Positions 11,001 to 22,301 of a DNA stretch of 64,000 bases are shown piece after piece. How positions within the stretch are numbered: the stretch's first letter is position 1; every line of letters starts with the position of its first letter. Position numbers and translations under genes: made by a program. This DNA comes from Puccinia triticina. Its lineage: Eukaryota > Basidiomycota > Pucciniomycetes > Pucciniales > Pucciniaceae. The notes under the pieces are model-generated. The model was given only the letters and a program-made list of their open reading frames with translations, made no database searches and was not told where the DNA came from. The DNA lies in the NCBI RefSeq assembly GCF_026914185.1, contig NC_070562.1, positions 6,758,001-6,822,000 of the forward strand, read 5' to 3'.

Positions 11001-12168
11001 AGGATCTAAGTATGGTCGACCGGATCTCAAGCCCATTCCTTCAAATCACTCAGCCACTGCTCGGATTAGCCCCGTGCGGTTTCGACTATCACCCGGCTCA
11101 TCTCAATCAATAAAAGTGAACTTTTCACCGCCTGAACATTTGGATCCTCGTTGGCTGTCGGTTTATTCAGGTTACGTCGTGATGGTAGGCGTGACTCATC
11201 GCCACGGGTGTGATTTTCCTTCAAGTCATCCCTCAAAGCAACAATCTAAAACTGATAAATTTTTGCCAATTGAAAAGGCTTCCAATTTTGAATGTGAAAG
11301 TCACAATGTCCCGTATTATGGAGTGGTAGGATCGCTCAAAAAGCAGCCAAGCAAGTGCACACGATTATCTTTCTCTTTAGTGGTGCAAAATACAGCGGCT
11401 AACTGAATTGAACATGCTTTAGTCATTGACCGCGGTCCAAATGAAGCTAAAATAGCGAATTACCCTTACCTGGCATTTGAAAAAACTGCTCCAGAGCACG
11501 GAATAACTCTAGCTTCGCCTACCGCAAATCCATCCCCACTGAGTACCGCCTTTGTTTGGAATTTGAAGGAACACAACATGACTTCTTTACACTTCAGAAT
11601 GCTCTGTAAGATATTTGGTTCGTTCGAATGATTAGTAGGGCTGTCTGAACATTGATTGCGAACTCCTCTGTTTCAAAACAGTTGGCTCTCTTCTATTTCG
11701 GTTTGATATCCTGCCGGGAAACACAGTCTTATCAAACGGCACAGACGATAGGGATGTTGAGAGGTATTTCAGAGGCACGCGCTTGATTGGCGCGATGCCG
11801 GTGGATGATCCTGATGATATCAAAGCATGGGGGCGTTCTAGGTAAGTGAAAATCTTGATGCAGATTCAGTAGGATCAAGGAGCCGTAGAAAGACTGGTGA
11901 TTGTAAACTGTAAATTGCAGCTTATACCACCAAACTGCACCTTGGAATGGCACCGTTATAACCCGAGATCAGAAACAAGCACGTTTGCTACCGAGCGGAA
12001 GTTACAGGCTTCTTTTCAGGTTAGTCAGCGCCATCCTCTCACCAAAAAAAACACCATGAGATGCTCATTCCGGGGCTGTCCATCAGGGCTCTGCGGGTGA
12101 CCGGCCAGAAGGACAACGGATATGATTACGATCACTGGATATCCCCGCAGTTCAAGTTAATCAACTGA
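8046..12168 (+). CDS. secreted subtilisin-like serine protease with PA insert (S8 family, about 923 aa)
   Basis: Nineteen-exon model: 8046..8177, 8245..8802, 8862..8955, 9122..9199, 9270..9400, 9472..9737, 9803..9872, 9945..10095, 10158..10200, 10268..10350, 10402..10430, 10500..10535, 10605..10722, 10799..11184, 11278..11350, 11423..11605, 11682..11841, 11921..12019, 12087..12168. All phases agree and sum to 924 codons. An N-terminal signal peptide (LTHSFYCFICFALALATT) is followed by a propeptide-like region. The catalytic triad is Asp about 180 (VALIDDGID), His about 232 (WHGTSTAGMLG) and Ser about 552 (SGTSMSTPQIAG); the oxyanion Asn sits in VLAGNQG. A protease-associated domain is inserted near residues 385-440 (NYIVLIKQGDC, VVAKGARQILFY). 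The C-terminal part resembles the fibronectin-like region of Vpr/C5a-peptidase-type subtilases. It should act outside the cell on proteins. The exon-3/4 junction (166-bp intron) is the least certain. The intron at 11351 starts with GC, not GT. Confidence 0.85.
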
Positions 12169-12647
12169 ACATATGCGGAAACGAAAGTCCTTGCCACAAC
12201 TTTGTAGTCTAGTGTAAGCGGTTCACCCCAACCGCACACCTCCAAAACTTTTCTTTTTGAATAGGAATCCAATTGAATTGTTGTCGTTTTGAAAGCAAAG
12301 GTAGTGCTGGTTGATTTACCAAGTGTGTTGGAGATGTGAAATTACATCAAGCTCCGCCGCAAAAAATTACTTTTGCAGGTTGTGAAGGATCTGGCTGTTT
12401 GCAACCAATCAATCAGTTATTTTGTGGAAAGGAGTGCTTTGCGAGAAAGGAGCATGGGCCTGAGAGTGGTTTTGGCGCCAGTCTCTGTGGGCAACCCTCC
12501 AAAGTCGAGGTCTTGATCCAGAAAGCAAGGAGATAATAGTGGGTTCTTTGTGGAACTTTTAGCTGCGGATGCATCTATTTGCTTTAGTGCTTCTGAAAGT
12601 CACCGTAAAAAACTACTTGACTTTGCACGCGCTGGGCAGCCCACAAG

Positions 12648-14089
12648 TACACGGCCGGCGCGATCTGCGAACTCGCATTGGGTCAAAGAGTCGGCCAGGC
12701 CAGAAAAACAGCTCTCTGACTTGAAACCACAGCACGCCAACCGGCGAGGTTGAGGGGTCGGCGGCATGCTGCCTATTTGCCGGCCTTGGTCGGTGGCCCA
12801 GCTTCGTAAGAGATGATAGTACGGTGTGCTTACCGCCAAGGCCACCAAACAGTTGAAGTGGTCCTTGGAACCGATATACTTCAGTCATCTCTGTTGCAGT
12901 CATCAGTGAGTGCCTCACTGTGCCTCATTGCAGACCTCATGTCCAGCTCGGTGACATTGGCAGACTGATTTGGTCAAACTTTCACAACCCCATGGTCCCA
13001 TTGAATAACCCCTTGGGGCAATAAGTTAGAGAACCGCAAGCAAAAACTCACCCCATCAATGAAGGGCAAGCAACCATGCCCGTGAGTGTAGCAGATGTGA
13101 CGTCATCTGTTTTAGAATACAACATATAAAGTCCTTCGCCTCTCCTCCCCTCCCTGTCCCTCTCGGTCTCCCATCAATGATCTCGCCTCCATCCTCTCGC
13201 CTCCATCTTCTCGCCTCCATCTTCTCGCCTCCATCTTCTCGCCTCCATCCTCTCGCCTCTATCCTCTCGCCTCTATCCTCTCGCCTCCATCCTCTTGCCT
13301 CCATCCGATCCCCCTCTCATACCCTCGCCTTGCCCTCCATCTCATCTCGCTCTCATCCTCTCCCCTCAATCGTGCCTTGCTCTAATCCCCTCCCCCCTCC
13401 ACCTCATACATTCTTCATTATCAATCCCTTCTTGATTGTGCTTGCTCTCCTCCCAAGCCCGATCAGGGCTTTCAATCCTCGTTTCAAGGTTGAACCACTT
13501 GTATATTGAGTCCAGCTCATCTGTTCTGTCCCATCAGACAATCTCTATTTGTTTCTCTAATGACTATGTACCATTGATCTGATCCTCAAATAGCTTGTAT
13601 TTAAATAAATAAGTCCCCAGCTAAAAATTAGAATATAATGAAGTCTCAGCCAAGTAAGCAATTGTGAGCAATCAAGAGTGTGTCTCAGCAGCCGTTCAAA
13701 AACCTTAGAGTAATGCACTACACCCCGGCTCTGTATCTTGAGAGGTTTGCACAATGGGCGAGGCTTGGTCAAACCACTGGATTGCCTACCGTGTGCCTGT
13801 GTACCACTCCAATGACCGCACAGTGTTGGTCATCTGACAGAGTTATGGGTTACTGTTGGCTGTCTAGATAGCGTCAGAGCACCCAATGTGATGACCAAAC
13901 CAGTCAACGTTCCGCTGGATGGCCAGCAGTCGGACCGTAATGACACTGGGTGGTAAGCTGTCCGCATGCTGGGTTGTTTGCGGAAAACGTGCGCCCCGTA
14001 CTCACATCATCATTCCCCGCGGGGTCAAACTGAAGCGCGAGGACAGCAAAACTGCCGTACTTTGGGCGTCAAACAGCGCCGGCCGTGTA
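12648..14089. mobile_element. TA-flanked non-autonomous DNA element (about 1.44 kb)
   Basis: The terminal inverted repeats are CACGGCCGGCGC (12650..12661) and its complement (14076..14087), flanked by TA on both sides. The opposite palindrome arm preserves the unoccupied sequence: there 'agaag' runs directly through TA into 'gcggag', whereas here 'acaag-TA' and 'TA-gcgggg' flank the element. No transposase is encoded. The TA duplication suggests mobilisation by a Tc1/mariner-like enzyme in trans; the TIR sequence itself I do not recognise. Confidence 0.72.
13181..13306 (+). repeat. 14-bp tandem repeat, 9 copies
   Basis: Unit TCTCGCCTCCATCY with a few substitutions, inside the TA-flanked element. 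One strand is purely pyrimidine over long runs. The open frames across it are periodic artefacts. Confidence 0.85.
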
Positions 14090-14854
14090 GCGGGGAGGCG
14101 CTGTTTTATAGCGCTAGCTAGTCTAAATACAGCTGGCTTACCAAAAAAAGGGGGGAGCAGAGAGACAAACAAGAAAAGAAAGAGTATGGGGTGAAATTGT
14201 CACAGAGGAGGGCTGTTTAGATCCGGCCTTACTTGGTTTAATTGATTTAACTTCAGGTTTAGGTCATCTGCTCTAACTTAGCTAATTCCCTCCTCCTCGG
14301 GGGAGATCTGCTTGGGGTACGGAGACAACTAGATCCACAACGGGCGGACTGTGTTGGTTTCACGTCGTGTTTATCCGGAATGATCGGAGAGATTCATCCT
14401 GCAAAACAAAAGCTAACGAGAATCTTATTTTGACTGGGGCAGTACTTCTGCTGGTCTGCTTACGGGTTAGTTTTGCCCCAATCTTTGGCGTTGTTCTTGA
14501 GATTATCGTCCAGATTCAAAAAGTCGTCTGGTATTGCGGTACATAATCAACCCCTCTAGGAACCCGTTTCAGGCGCAAGACAAGCGATTTTGTCCAGACC
14601 GCGAGTGACGAAACTGGTACATAAGAAACTCTTCGGGTGTCCTCTGGTTTCCCGGTCGCTTCCAGGTTACATTACTACAGTTTCTCATGCTGAACAACAG
14701 GACAAGATAAGGATTGTTGATGCCTTGAATGCCAGCACCACTTTTCCCCAAGTCAACTGGATATGTCTGATTTTTTGTTTGAGAATTCCTCCGAACCTTG
14801 AGCAGGAAAGACCCGCGTAGCAGACTCCATCGAGGAAGTATCGGGACAGGGTGG

Positions 14855-15225
14855 ATCTTCTTCAACCACTTTACCCGGATTTCATACTGACTTCTTGGAG
14901 CTTTTGTACCGAGGTGTTGGGTTCAATGCAAGAGTCGACAACCTGGGACTTGACGAGCTTTTCACCATCTATCTCGCACCCACATCTGAATCTCCAGAGC
15001 TACATCTCGCAACATCTGAATCTTTCTGTTTGACCACCACAAAAGGTGATGTTGTCGAGATGTAGCTCTGGAGATTGAGATGCGGGAGCGAGATATATGG
15101 TGAAAAGCTCGTCAAGTCCAGGTTGCCAACTCTTACATTGGACTGCTACACCTCGGTACAAAAGCTCCAAGAAGTCAGTACGAAATCCGGGTAAAGTGGT
15201 TGAAGAAGATCCACCCTTCATTTCT
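14855..15225. pseudogene. paired inverted gene fragments at the palindrome centre
   Basis: On the plus strand near 14855..15015 one frame reads LPGFHTDFLELLYRG followed by LGLDELFTIYLAP. The mirror arm (minus strand, 15050..15225) reads almost the same, with a small indel disrupting the middle. Codon-like conservation between the arms suggests a real protein ancestor, but I do not recognise it and both copies are truncated. Confidence 0.45.
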
Positions 15226-16310
15226 GTCAGCTTCCTCGATGCGCTACAACGGGTCTTTCCCGCTCAAGGTACGGAGGAAATCTCAAACAAAAAATCAGAC
15301 ATATCCAGTTGGCTTGGCGAAAGGTCCCTAGTGGTCCAAAAGTTCTGCCGGTATTCAAGGCATCGACAATCACTATCTTATCCTGTTATTAAGCTTGAGA
15401 AAATCTAGTAATGTAAAGTGAAAGCCGCCGAAAAACGCTGAGGACACCCAACGATTTTCTTACCAGTTTCTTGGTCTGGACAAAATCGCTTGTCTTACGT
15501 CTGAACTCTACGCTAGAGGGGTTGATATTACCGCGATACCAGGCGACTTGCTAGACAGACACCTGCACCTTCCCAGAAACCATCCAAACGTCCCAGAGCC
15601 CGCTGAGGGGGAAAAAAGCCGTCCAAACGAGCCCGGAAGCGGATCAGCAGAAGTACTCATGCCCAAGTCAGAATACAATTATCATTGGCTTTTGTTTTGC
15701 AGGATAAGTCTCTCCGATCATTCCGGATAATCACGACGTGACCAAACCAACACAGTCCGCCTGTTGTGAATCTTGTTCTCTCCGTACCTCAAGCAGATGA
15801 CCTAAACGTCCAAAGAAGGCTGTAGCCCACCTCAGTGAAAATTTCGCCCCTACTCTTTCTATTCTTGTTTGTCTTCCTGCTCCCTTGTTTTTTGGTAACT
15901 CAGCTGTATTTAGACTAGCTGCCGCTATAAAACAGCGCTTCTCCGCTACTTCTGCGCTGCTTAGCGCGCGCAAAATCAAGCGATTTTTTCCGACAACTTT
16001 CAGAAGCACTATAAATAGATAGATTCAATAAATTTACCCGCAGCCAATCGAAGTTCCACAAAAAAGCCGTTATTATCTCCTCGATTTCTGGATCAAGACC
16101 TCGACCGTGGAGGGTTGCCCACAGAGACTGGCGCCGAACCCCCTCTCAGGCTCAAGCCTTTCTCACAGAGCCCTTCTTTCCACAAAACAATTGGTAAATT
16201 TTTGTGGCGGAGCTTGCGGCAATAATTTTGCTTTCAGAACCACAACAATTCTATTGGATTCCAAGAATAATTCCGGAGGTGCGCGGTTGAGGTAAGCCAC
16301 TTACACTAGA

Positions 16311-17400
16311 CTACAAAGTTATGGCGAGGATTTTTGTTAGTTTGTCTCTGTCAGCGTCCTTGATGCAGTCAAACTTCATGCCACACGGGTGTTTCCCGCG
16401 CAAGGATCGGAGGGAATCTACCAATTGCACTGAATACCCGTTGGGGATCGACTGGTTGTTCTTATAATGAATTGTCTCCGTTTTCTCCATACCGCGTAGC
16501 AATATTAATCTGGTCGCCATTTCTCCAGCGTCTGCGACGGCACCGAGTCATTTTTTCACTACAGAAGCAAGAGGGTCGATCCACTCGATCCAACGCGCCT
16601 GGTCGGATGCCAATCAACTAGGAGCTTGTTGCGAGTCACGCAGCACATTGCATCTTCATCGACTCAACTCGAGAAATCACTGTCAGCGATTATCTACCGC
16701 AGTGTGCAGCAGCAGATTCCTCGAGTTGAGTTGATGAACATGCCATGCGCCGTGTGACTCGCGACGAGTTCCGAGTTGATAGGCGAATGTAGGGACACCC
16801 GGGTCTGGATCTCCGAGCCCAGTGTGACGAAACATTGCACGTTGGCCAATACTCGGGGAGAACCCGATCGAGTCTTCAACAGTAATTTTGCCTTGGCAAT
16901 CAGCGCTTTCGACCGCATGGAGTGGGGTTTTTTCATTGAGACCTTGAAAAACAACTCACAAAATGGGCAGCCATAGCTCAAAAGCCGTTCCGGCGATAGC
17001 AACTCATCCCATGAGCTCGGTGGTTCTTGCGGGACAAATACATCAAGTGTCGAGATTATGTAAATCGGCGCAAACAATTCAACTCCAACACGGTGGAACC
17101 TTGTACTGGGGTCTCGGTCTAGGGCAGGATTAAAGTTGGCGAGCCGCGAGGTTGTATAGGTAAAGACGCCAATTTGAGGAAGGCATTACCGATAAAGCCC
17201 AACGAAACACGTGAAAGAATATTGTCCGAAGTTCTTGGGCTATCTGATTTATCAGGTTGCTGGCTTCGTCTATCGCCAAGAGGACTTTGAGGTTTCCGTG
17301 GCCGTCGGATTTCATACTTAAACTCAAGTGTTGGACCGCAGCAGTAAGTGCTTCCCTCGTCTTCGAAGTCGGGCGCAAGAGTTTGCCTCGTATTGAAGTC
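16311..17400 (-). pseudogene. decayed gene with DEA motif, unknown basidiomycete family
   Basis: Going down the minus strand: about 17378..17130 reads VLLAIDEASNLINQIAQ then FFHVFRWALSVMP. Next comes DPSTRFHRVGVELFAPIYII across a broken frame near 17090. Then 17077..16694 continues with SSWDELLSPERLLSYGCPF and ELVASHTAHGMFINSTR. The pattern (I/F-DEA block, then ELFAPIY.ISTLDVF, then W..LLS..RL..YG.PF) matches, from memory, a large conserved family in basidiomycete genomes with no function known to me. Frames are interrupted and the C-terminus is replaced by an inverted copy. A further piece on the same strand (16520..16311) could belong to it or to the palindrome passenger. Confidence 0.5.
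16613..16783. repeat. short palindrome inside the DEA-family relic
   Basis: The left arm, about 16613..16680 (plus strand reads ELVASHAAHCIFIDSTREI), mirrors the right arm, about 16718..16783 (minus strand reads ELVASHTAHGMFINSTR). Two copies of the same gene segment therefore meet tail to tail. Confidence 0.7.
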
Positions 17401-17639
17401 GGCTGCCGGTTTCTCTCCCGGGATCGGCTTTACGCTGCTTCCTGTATCTTCATTTCGTTTTCGACTTGGGTATTAAACTCAGCCTTCGGAATACCGTTCA
17501 TTTGAAACCTGACCTGAAAAACCACGTCATGTCGAGTTCTGGTTTCAGTGCGTAGTGCATATCTGTCTCCGGGAACCCAACTCGAATGGACAGCCTCCTT
17601 GTTCGAAGATGGCTACCCACTTTTTCCCATCGGTAAATA

Positions 17640-19225
17640 GACACCATACATAAGTGTTTAGCCAGCTCGTCGAGTTATGCGAATCTAGATGTTGGAGGGG
17701 ATCTTACCTGGGCTATTGGGAAGGGGGACCATCGGTCGGAGGGCGAGGAAAGTGGGCTGAGCTGAGAAGTGCGTCGATGCTAGCAAGGGCTGTAGCGTTG
17801 GGAACTTGGGGGTTCTCCAAGTTGAACTTGGGGCAACGTTCACAGGCCTGTCAGGGGTTAAGGTTAGGGTTGTGGGGGCCACCTTTTCGCAAGCTGCGTG
17901 GAGCCTTTGGTTGGCGGCGCCCCGGCGAGCTCGGCGCCATGACCTATTTTGAGTTTTCTGGTGTCACAGTGGAGGACTTCCTGTCAAATCTGCAGCCCCT
18001 GCCAAAGCTGATTTACAGCCCCAAACCTTGTATTTTTTTGGGGGAAATGCAGCCACATAGGCTCCAGGTCTGTTCCTACAGTGGATGACTTCCCATCACA
18101 TCTGGGACCCTTGCAGTTGTGGATATAGCCCCAAGAAGTCTAGATTTCTGCAGGAAAATCTGGATTTTTGGTCTCCAGAGCAGTTCTGGGAGGTCCTCAG
18201 ATCACAACAGGAAGTCAACCAGTGTGTGTAGATCTCAACAGGAATTCCTCCAGTAGATATTTAACAATCTTATGTGGGGAAATTCAACATCTTATGGGGC
18301 AAAAAATCAAGTAATTACAAGAAAGAGAAGGGGAAATGGATTGAGTATCACACCCAAAGATCCATTGGGTCCCATTGACAGTTGGAAACAGTAAGGTTTT
18401 CTCGGATGCTGGAGGACCTCCTGTCACAATCTGGGAGCCTCCAAGAAGTGGAGGACTTCCTGTCAATCTGGAAAGTCAGATCTGAGCCGCCAGATTTCAG
18501 ATTTCGCAGGGAAATCTAGGTCCCCAAAGATCCCCGAAGTAATCCAGAGTCCCAAATTCCAGATTTCCCTGCGAAATCTGAAATTCCAGATTTATTCAAA
18601 AATGACGGGAAGTCCTCCAGTGATCAAGTGTCCCAAAACCCAGATTTCCCTGTGAAATCTGAAATTTGTTGGCTCAGATCTGAATTTCCAGATTGACTGA
18701 AAGTCCTCCACTTTCAAGGTTGATAACTTTTTCAGATGGTTGATGTGGGTTTTCACCCACATTGAAATCAGAGATACATAGCATAAACAAGAGCATTCTC
18801 ACTTGCAGCAACTACCTGCATCAGTTACTCTTTGGTGAAAACCCCAGTGTGAAACTATTTCAGCTCCTTCAGCGCGAGAAAGTCTCCATGTTTTCAGAGA
18901 CAGAATTGGGTGAAGTGTTCTTCTATTTTATTTTTTCTAGGTGCTATTAATTGTAATTGATTGCCATAATTAAGCAGTTGAAGTTTAACTTGTGCCATCA
19001 TCTTCAATCAAGGTTAGGTTTCCTCTCAAAAGGTATAGGGTAGTTCCAGTGCGCACTGACCACCATTTTCAATATTATTGTGTCCCTGGGTGCGCGTACT
19101 TTGGCGCACCTCACCCCATGGCACTGAAAACCCTACGGGGGTACCGCTGATGGAAAGATAGTGTTTAATGCAAGCTTGCTTCAAGCCTCCAAATGAAAGG
19201 CTTATCCTTGATGTCACACCATTGG
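17640..19225. repeat. non-coding block with scattered inverted copies of a repeat
   Basis: From about 17970 to 18720 the phrase 'ggaggacttcctgtcaa' recurs in both orientations (near 17972, 18443 and, inverted, 18605 and 18695), with 'cagatttccctgcgaaatctg' palindromes between. 18060..18200 matches the reverse complement of 26450..26610. No gene is supported in the interval; 18750..19225 holds nothing I can name. Confidence 0.5.
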
Positions 19226-19229
19226 CCCC

Positions 19230-20400
19230 ACAGACTTGATTTGTTTCTTGTAAAAAACTGTTTTTTTATGTGTTTTTGAGTGTGTAGTTTGTGGTTTGAA
19301 AAAAGACTGGGCAGACAGACTTGTAGCCTGCTATCTCAGTTGTCATTCCAAGTTTCTTACCACACTGCATCTCATAACTACCAGCCCAATCCAATTACTG
19401 TGAGCCTGATTCTATTATGTGACAACAGGACAGAAAGGAAAAGAAGGGGAAATGTCTGGATTTCTTGGGATAAAGAAATATAAACAATGAGAGAGAAAGA
19501 GAGAAGATCAGGCCTTGAATATTGAGTCTTTAATTATTGATCTGGGCTATTCTCAACCTGGAAAAGTTGGATGCCAGCTTTTCCAGGCCAAAAAGAGTGC
19601 AACAGCCTCTACTCACAACAAGGAAACATTGGTGGGATTCAGAAGTAGGGTTGCTACTCTGCTCTGGTTTTATAGGTCTTAACCAGAGATAACCTTTTGA
19701 TCTTTTGAGATTGAAAGAGTTTAAGAAACAGTGGAAACAGTCAAGAGCAACAGAGCTTCACTCTGGATAAACAAGGTCAGGAAAAGAGTTTACTTACTGT
19801 CAATATCCCAGGCGCCTGTGACAGTAGGTATACTGGGAGCGTGGTGATTTCTCTGGTGGTGATCCTGGGGTTATCTGGGGTGTGTTTTCTGGTGTGCTGA
19901 AGTCTGTAGATCCTCCTCAGGCAAGGGGGATCCTGACTTCAAAAATTTTCACAGTTTTCTTATGTAATTACATATGTGCATGTGGTTTGGCACGCCTGGT
20001 TGCGCTTACACATCACAACTGCCCATGCACCCCACAACTCAAGAACTCAAGGAAGGAGTAGAGTTACAAAGAAATGATAAGCTGTAACTAGGGTTAAAGT
20101 TGCATGAGGAAACAGAATATGAAGTGAAAAAAAGGATATCTCTTAAGATGGAAAATATATGAAGTAATTCTTATGTAAAAAGGTGGAAAAGGCAGACTTT
20201 AGGTCAGCTACACTGACTCTCAGGCTGACACTTACTCTGAGGTGGCTCTGAAGAGGTCTCAAAGTTTTTTTTGAGCTCATAATTTGAAATTTGCTGAGCT
20301 TGCACAGCCTCAAAGGGAGCAGATTGTTACAAAAAACCACCATGTAAAAACACTTACAGGATGTTTCTAGCAAAGCAAAATCTGAAGGAGGGACTTATGG
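19230..20400 (+). repeat. dispersed repeat R1, copy interrupted by an LTR
   Basis: Homologous to the inverted uninterrupted copy at 3445..4000. The match breaks at 19399 and resumes at 20231, exactly the ends of the solo LTR. Confidence 0.6.
19399..20230 (-). mobile_element. solo LTR of Ty3-type element
   Basis: On the plus strand it runs from TGTGAGCCTG to AGGCTGACA, the same ends as the LTRs of the complete element at 32099..41611. The shared block 'ggcgcctgtgacagtaggta' is also present. The flanks are ATTAC (19394..19398) and CTTAC (20231..20235), a target duplication with one mismatch. It is shorter (832 bp) and well diverged. Confidence 0.8.
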
Positions 20401-20779
20401 GCTATGTCAACCCTGCTGCAGTAGAGAATTAGGCCTTTTGGTGGGGAATTTTTTAAAACTAATCTCCCACTTGGGTTTCTGCACCTTTTTTGCTCTAATT
20501 TTCATTTCTAGGATGGCCCAAGCTGGCTCCATCTTTCTACTGATTTTTCTCATCCTCAACTCTCCTAGTTGAGCTACAATCAGAGTTGTAACTTCATCAA
20601 TTCCAGATTCTGTACAGTGCACAAGATGTCACCAGGAAAAAAAAGTAGTCACTTGATGGCAAGTGACATGATGCAGCTTTGTTTTCAGCTCCAAAACTGC
20701 TCCAATGCTGCTCCTCACATCTAGGGCTCAAATGACAGGTGTCAGGATCAAAGCACTCAATGTGACAAAACCAGATGAT

Positions 20780-21330
20780 GCTCAGGTTTGGCCCTGGCCC
20801 AGCTGATGCTCAGCTTTTACCCTGGCTCAGCTGATGCTCATTTTTTGCCCTGACCCAGCCAATGCTCAGCTTTGGCACCAGTGATCATCTTTGACCCTGG
20901 AACAGCTGATGTTCAGCTTTGGCCTTAGCCTAGCTGATTTTCAGCTCTGGTCCTGTCCAAGCTGATTCCCATCTTTTTCCCTGGCCTGGGTCAGCTGATG
21001 CTCAGCAAGCTGAGCATCAGCTGGCCAGCTGGCCCAGGACTGGGTCAAAGCTGAGCATCAACTGGGACAGAACTAGGAAAAGGCTGAGCAAGGACTGGTA
21101 CAAAGCTGAGCATCAGCTGCGCCAGGACTAGTACAAAGCTGAGCATCAGCTGCGCCAAGACTAGTACAAAGCTGAGCATCAGCTGGGCAAGGAATGGTAA
21201 AAATGTTTTATTCCAATTCTGAGAGTGAGCTGTGTGAAAAAGCTGAGTATGAGCTGAGCAAAAAAGCTGAGTATGAGCTGGGTACCAAAGCTGAGTATCT
21301 GCTGGACAGAACTGAGGATCAGTTGGGATC
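20780..21330. repeat. head-to-head minisatellite (giant hairpin)
   Basis: Units of about 31-35 bp built on 'cagctgatgctcagctttg' run in one orientation from about 20780 to 21005. They switch at 'gctcagcaagctgagc' (about 21000..21015) to the reverse orientation 'aagctgagcatcagctg' up to about 21300. Unit conservation falls off outward on both sides. Open frames across it are repetitive and not credible genes. Confidence 0.8.
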
Positions 21331-22301
21331 ATCATGACAGGACCTCCTTGGTATATTTTGGAAGTTGAGGAGACGGTTGGGAGATTGGGGTAGATAGTGG
21401 ATAGATATTGGATAGATTTTTGGTAGCTGGCTGGAGCTGGTGTGATGTCACTTGTCATCAACTGAATATTTTATTTTCCTGGTGTGTGTATTACACAATG
21501 AAGTGGGCACATGTCAGTCACAAAAAATGATCTCAACGGCCACCTCAGGCCCTGATAAATAGCCATAACTTGTACAAAGATTCTTCATGATCTTGTGTAT
21601 TTCCTGTTCCCCCAAAGGTTCCTTGCACAGTGAGAAATGTCACATCCAGAAAGGATTGAAAAATACAATTTTCCTAATTCTCTCAGGCCGCAGGCTTGAC
21701 TTAGCACACATAAGTCCCTCCTTTGGAGGTAGAGGGACTTAGTGAAGTTAGCGTTCCACGTCATGCCAGTGTGGGCAGAACTCTGTGGTGTGTCTCATTT
21801 GTCTGGGGAAATTTTTCAAAAACATCAACTCCTCTATCTTGGCTCAGGTACAGAAAGCTGAGTAGAGACAACTGTTGGCTTACCTCAGCCCACCTGGCTG
21901 TCCACTGCTTGGGGCTAAATCCGAATCTCCCTGAAATCCCAAGACAAACAAAAGTGGAATCTATGGGTTTTTGGAGGTGTAGTTCAAACATGTCCTTGGT
22001 AAAACCATACTGCCTAAAAGTCAGGTCTCGTCGTTAAGAATCCATAAAAAGATGGCGGGGAATGCTTCTTGGCTATTTCATGGACCAGCTCACTCGGCCT
22101 CAAGTGTGATGGCAGAGCCTCTAAAGAGGGAAATTAGGTGAAGAGGGACGAAGACAAGGCCAGGTTAGTTTCCGATCGAGGGACTTGTTTGTGATATGTA
22201 CATTCTCTTATATCCGACGCCGGGGAATGCCAGCTGGCTCTTGCTGTGCTGCAGATAGGAGCAGCTGCTGCAGTGTTGACTTGTGGTTGGCGATGTAGGA
22301 G
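21331..22301. other. non-coding interval upstream of 22302 gene
   Basis: Nothing recognisable. Short open frames (for example 21723..22037) have no family features. The last 150 bp may hold the promoter of the following gene. Confidence 0.25.

Larger units (their letters stand above)
12190..16325. repeat. 4.1-kb imperfect palindrome
   Basis: The left arm, about 12190..15019, pairs with the right arm, about 15049..16325, around a spacer of about 29 bp. Matching landmarks include 'actttgtagtctagtgtaag' at 12200 against its complement at 16300. 'gggttgcccacagagactg' near 16115 mirrors 12480, and 'agctacatctcg' flanks the centre. The left arm is longer because it alone carries the 12648..14089 insertion. 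The left end lies within 25 bp of the protease stop codon. Confidence 0.82.

Noticed and set aside
13177..13509. Ser/Pro/Leu-rich open frames over the 14-bp repeat
   Set aside because: Pyrimidine tandem repeat gives open frames in several phases; no non-repeat coding support.
21045..21461. Minus frame with repeated AHTQLF-type units
   Set aside because: Translation of the head-to-head minisatellite; unit lengths vary, so the frame is not conserved from unit to unit.
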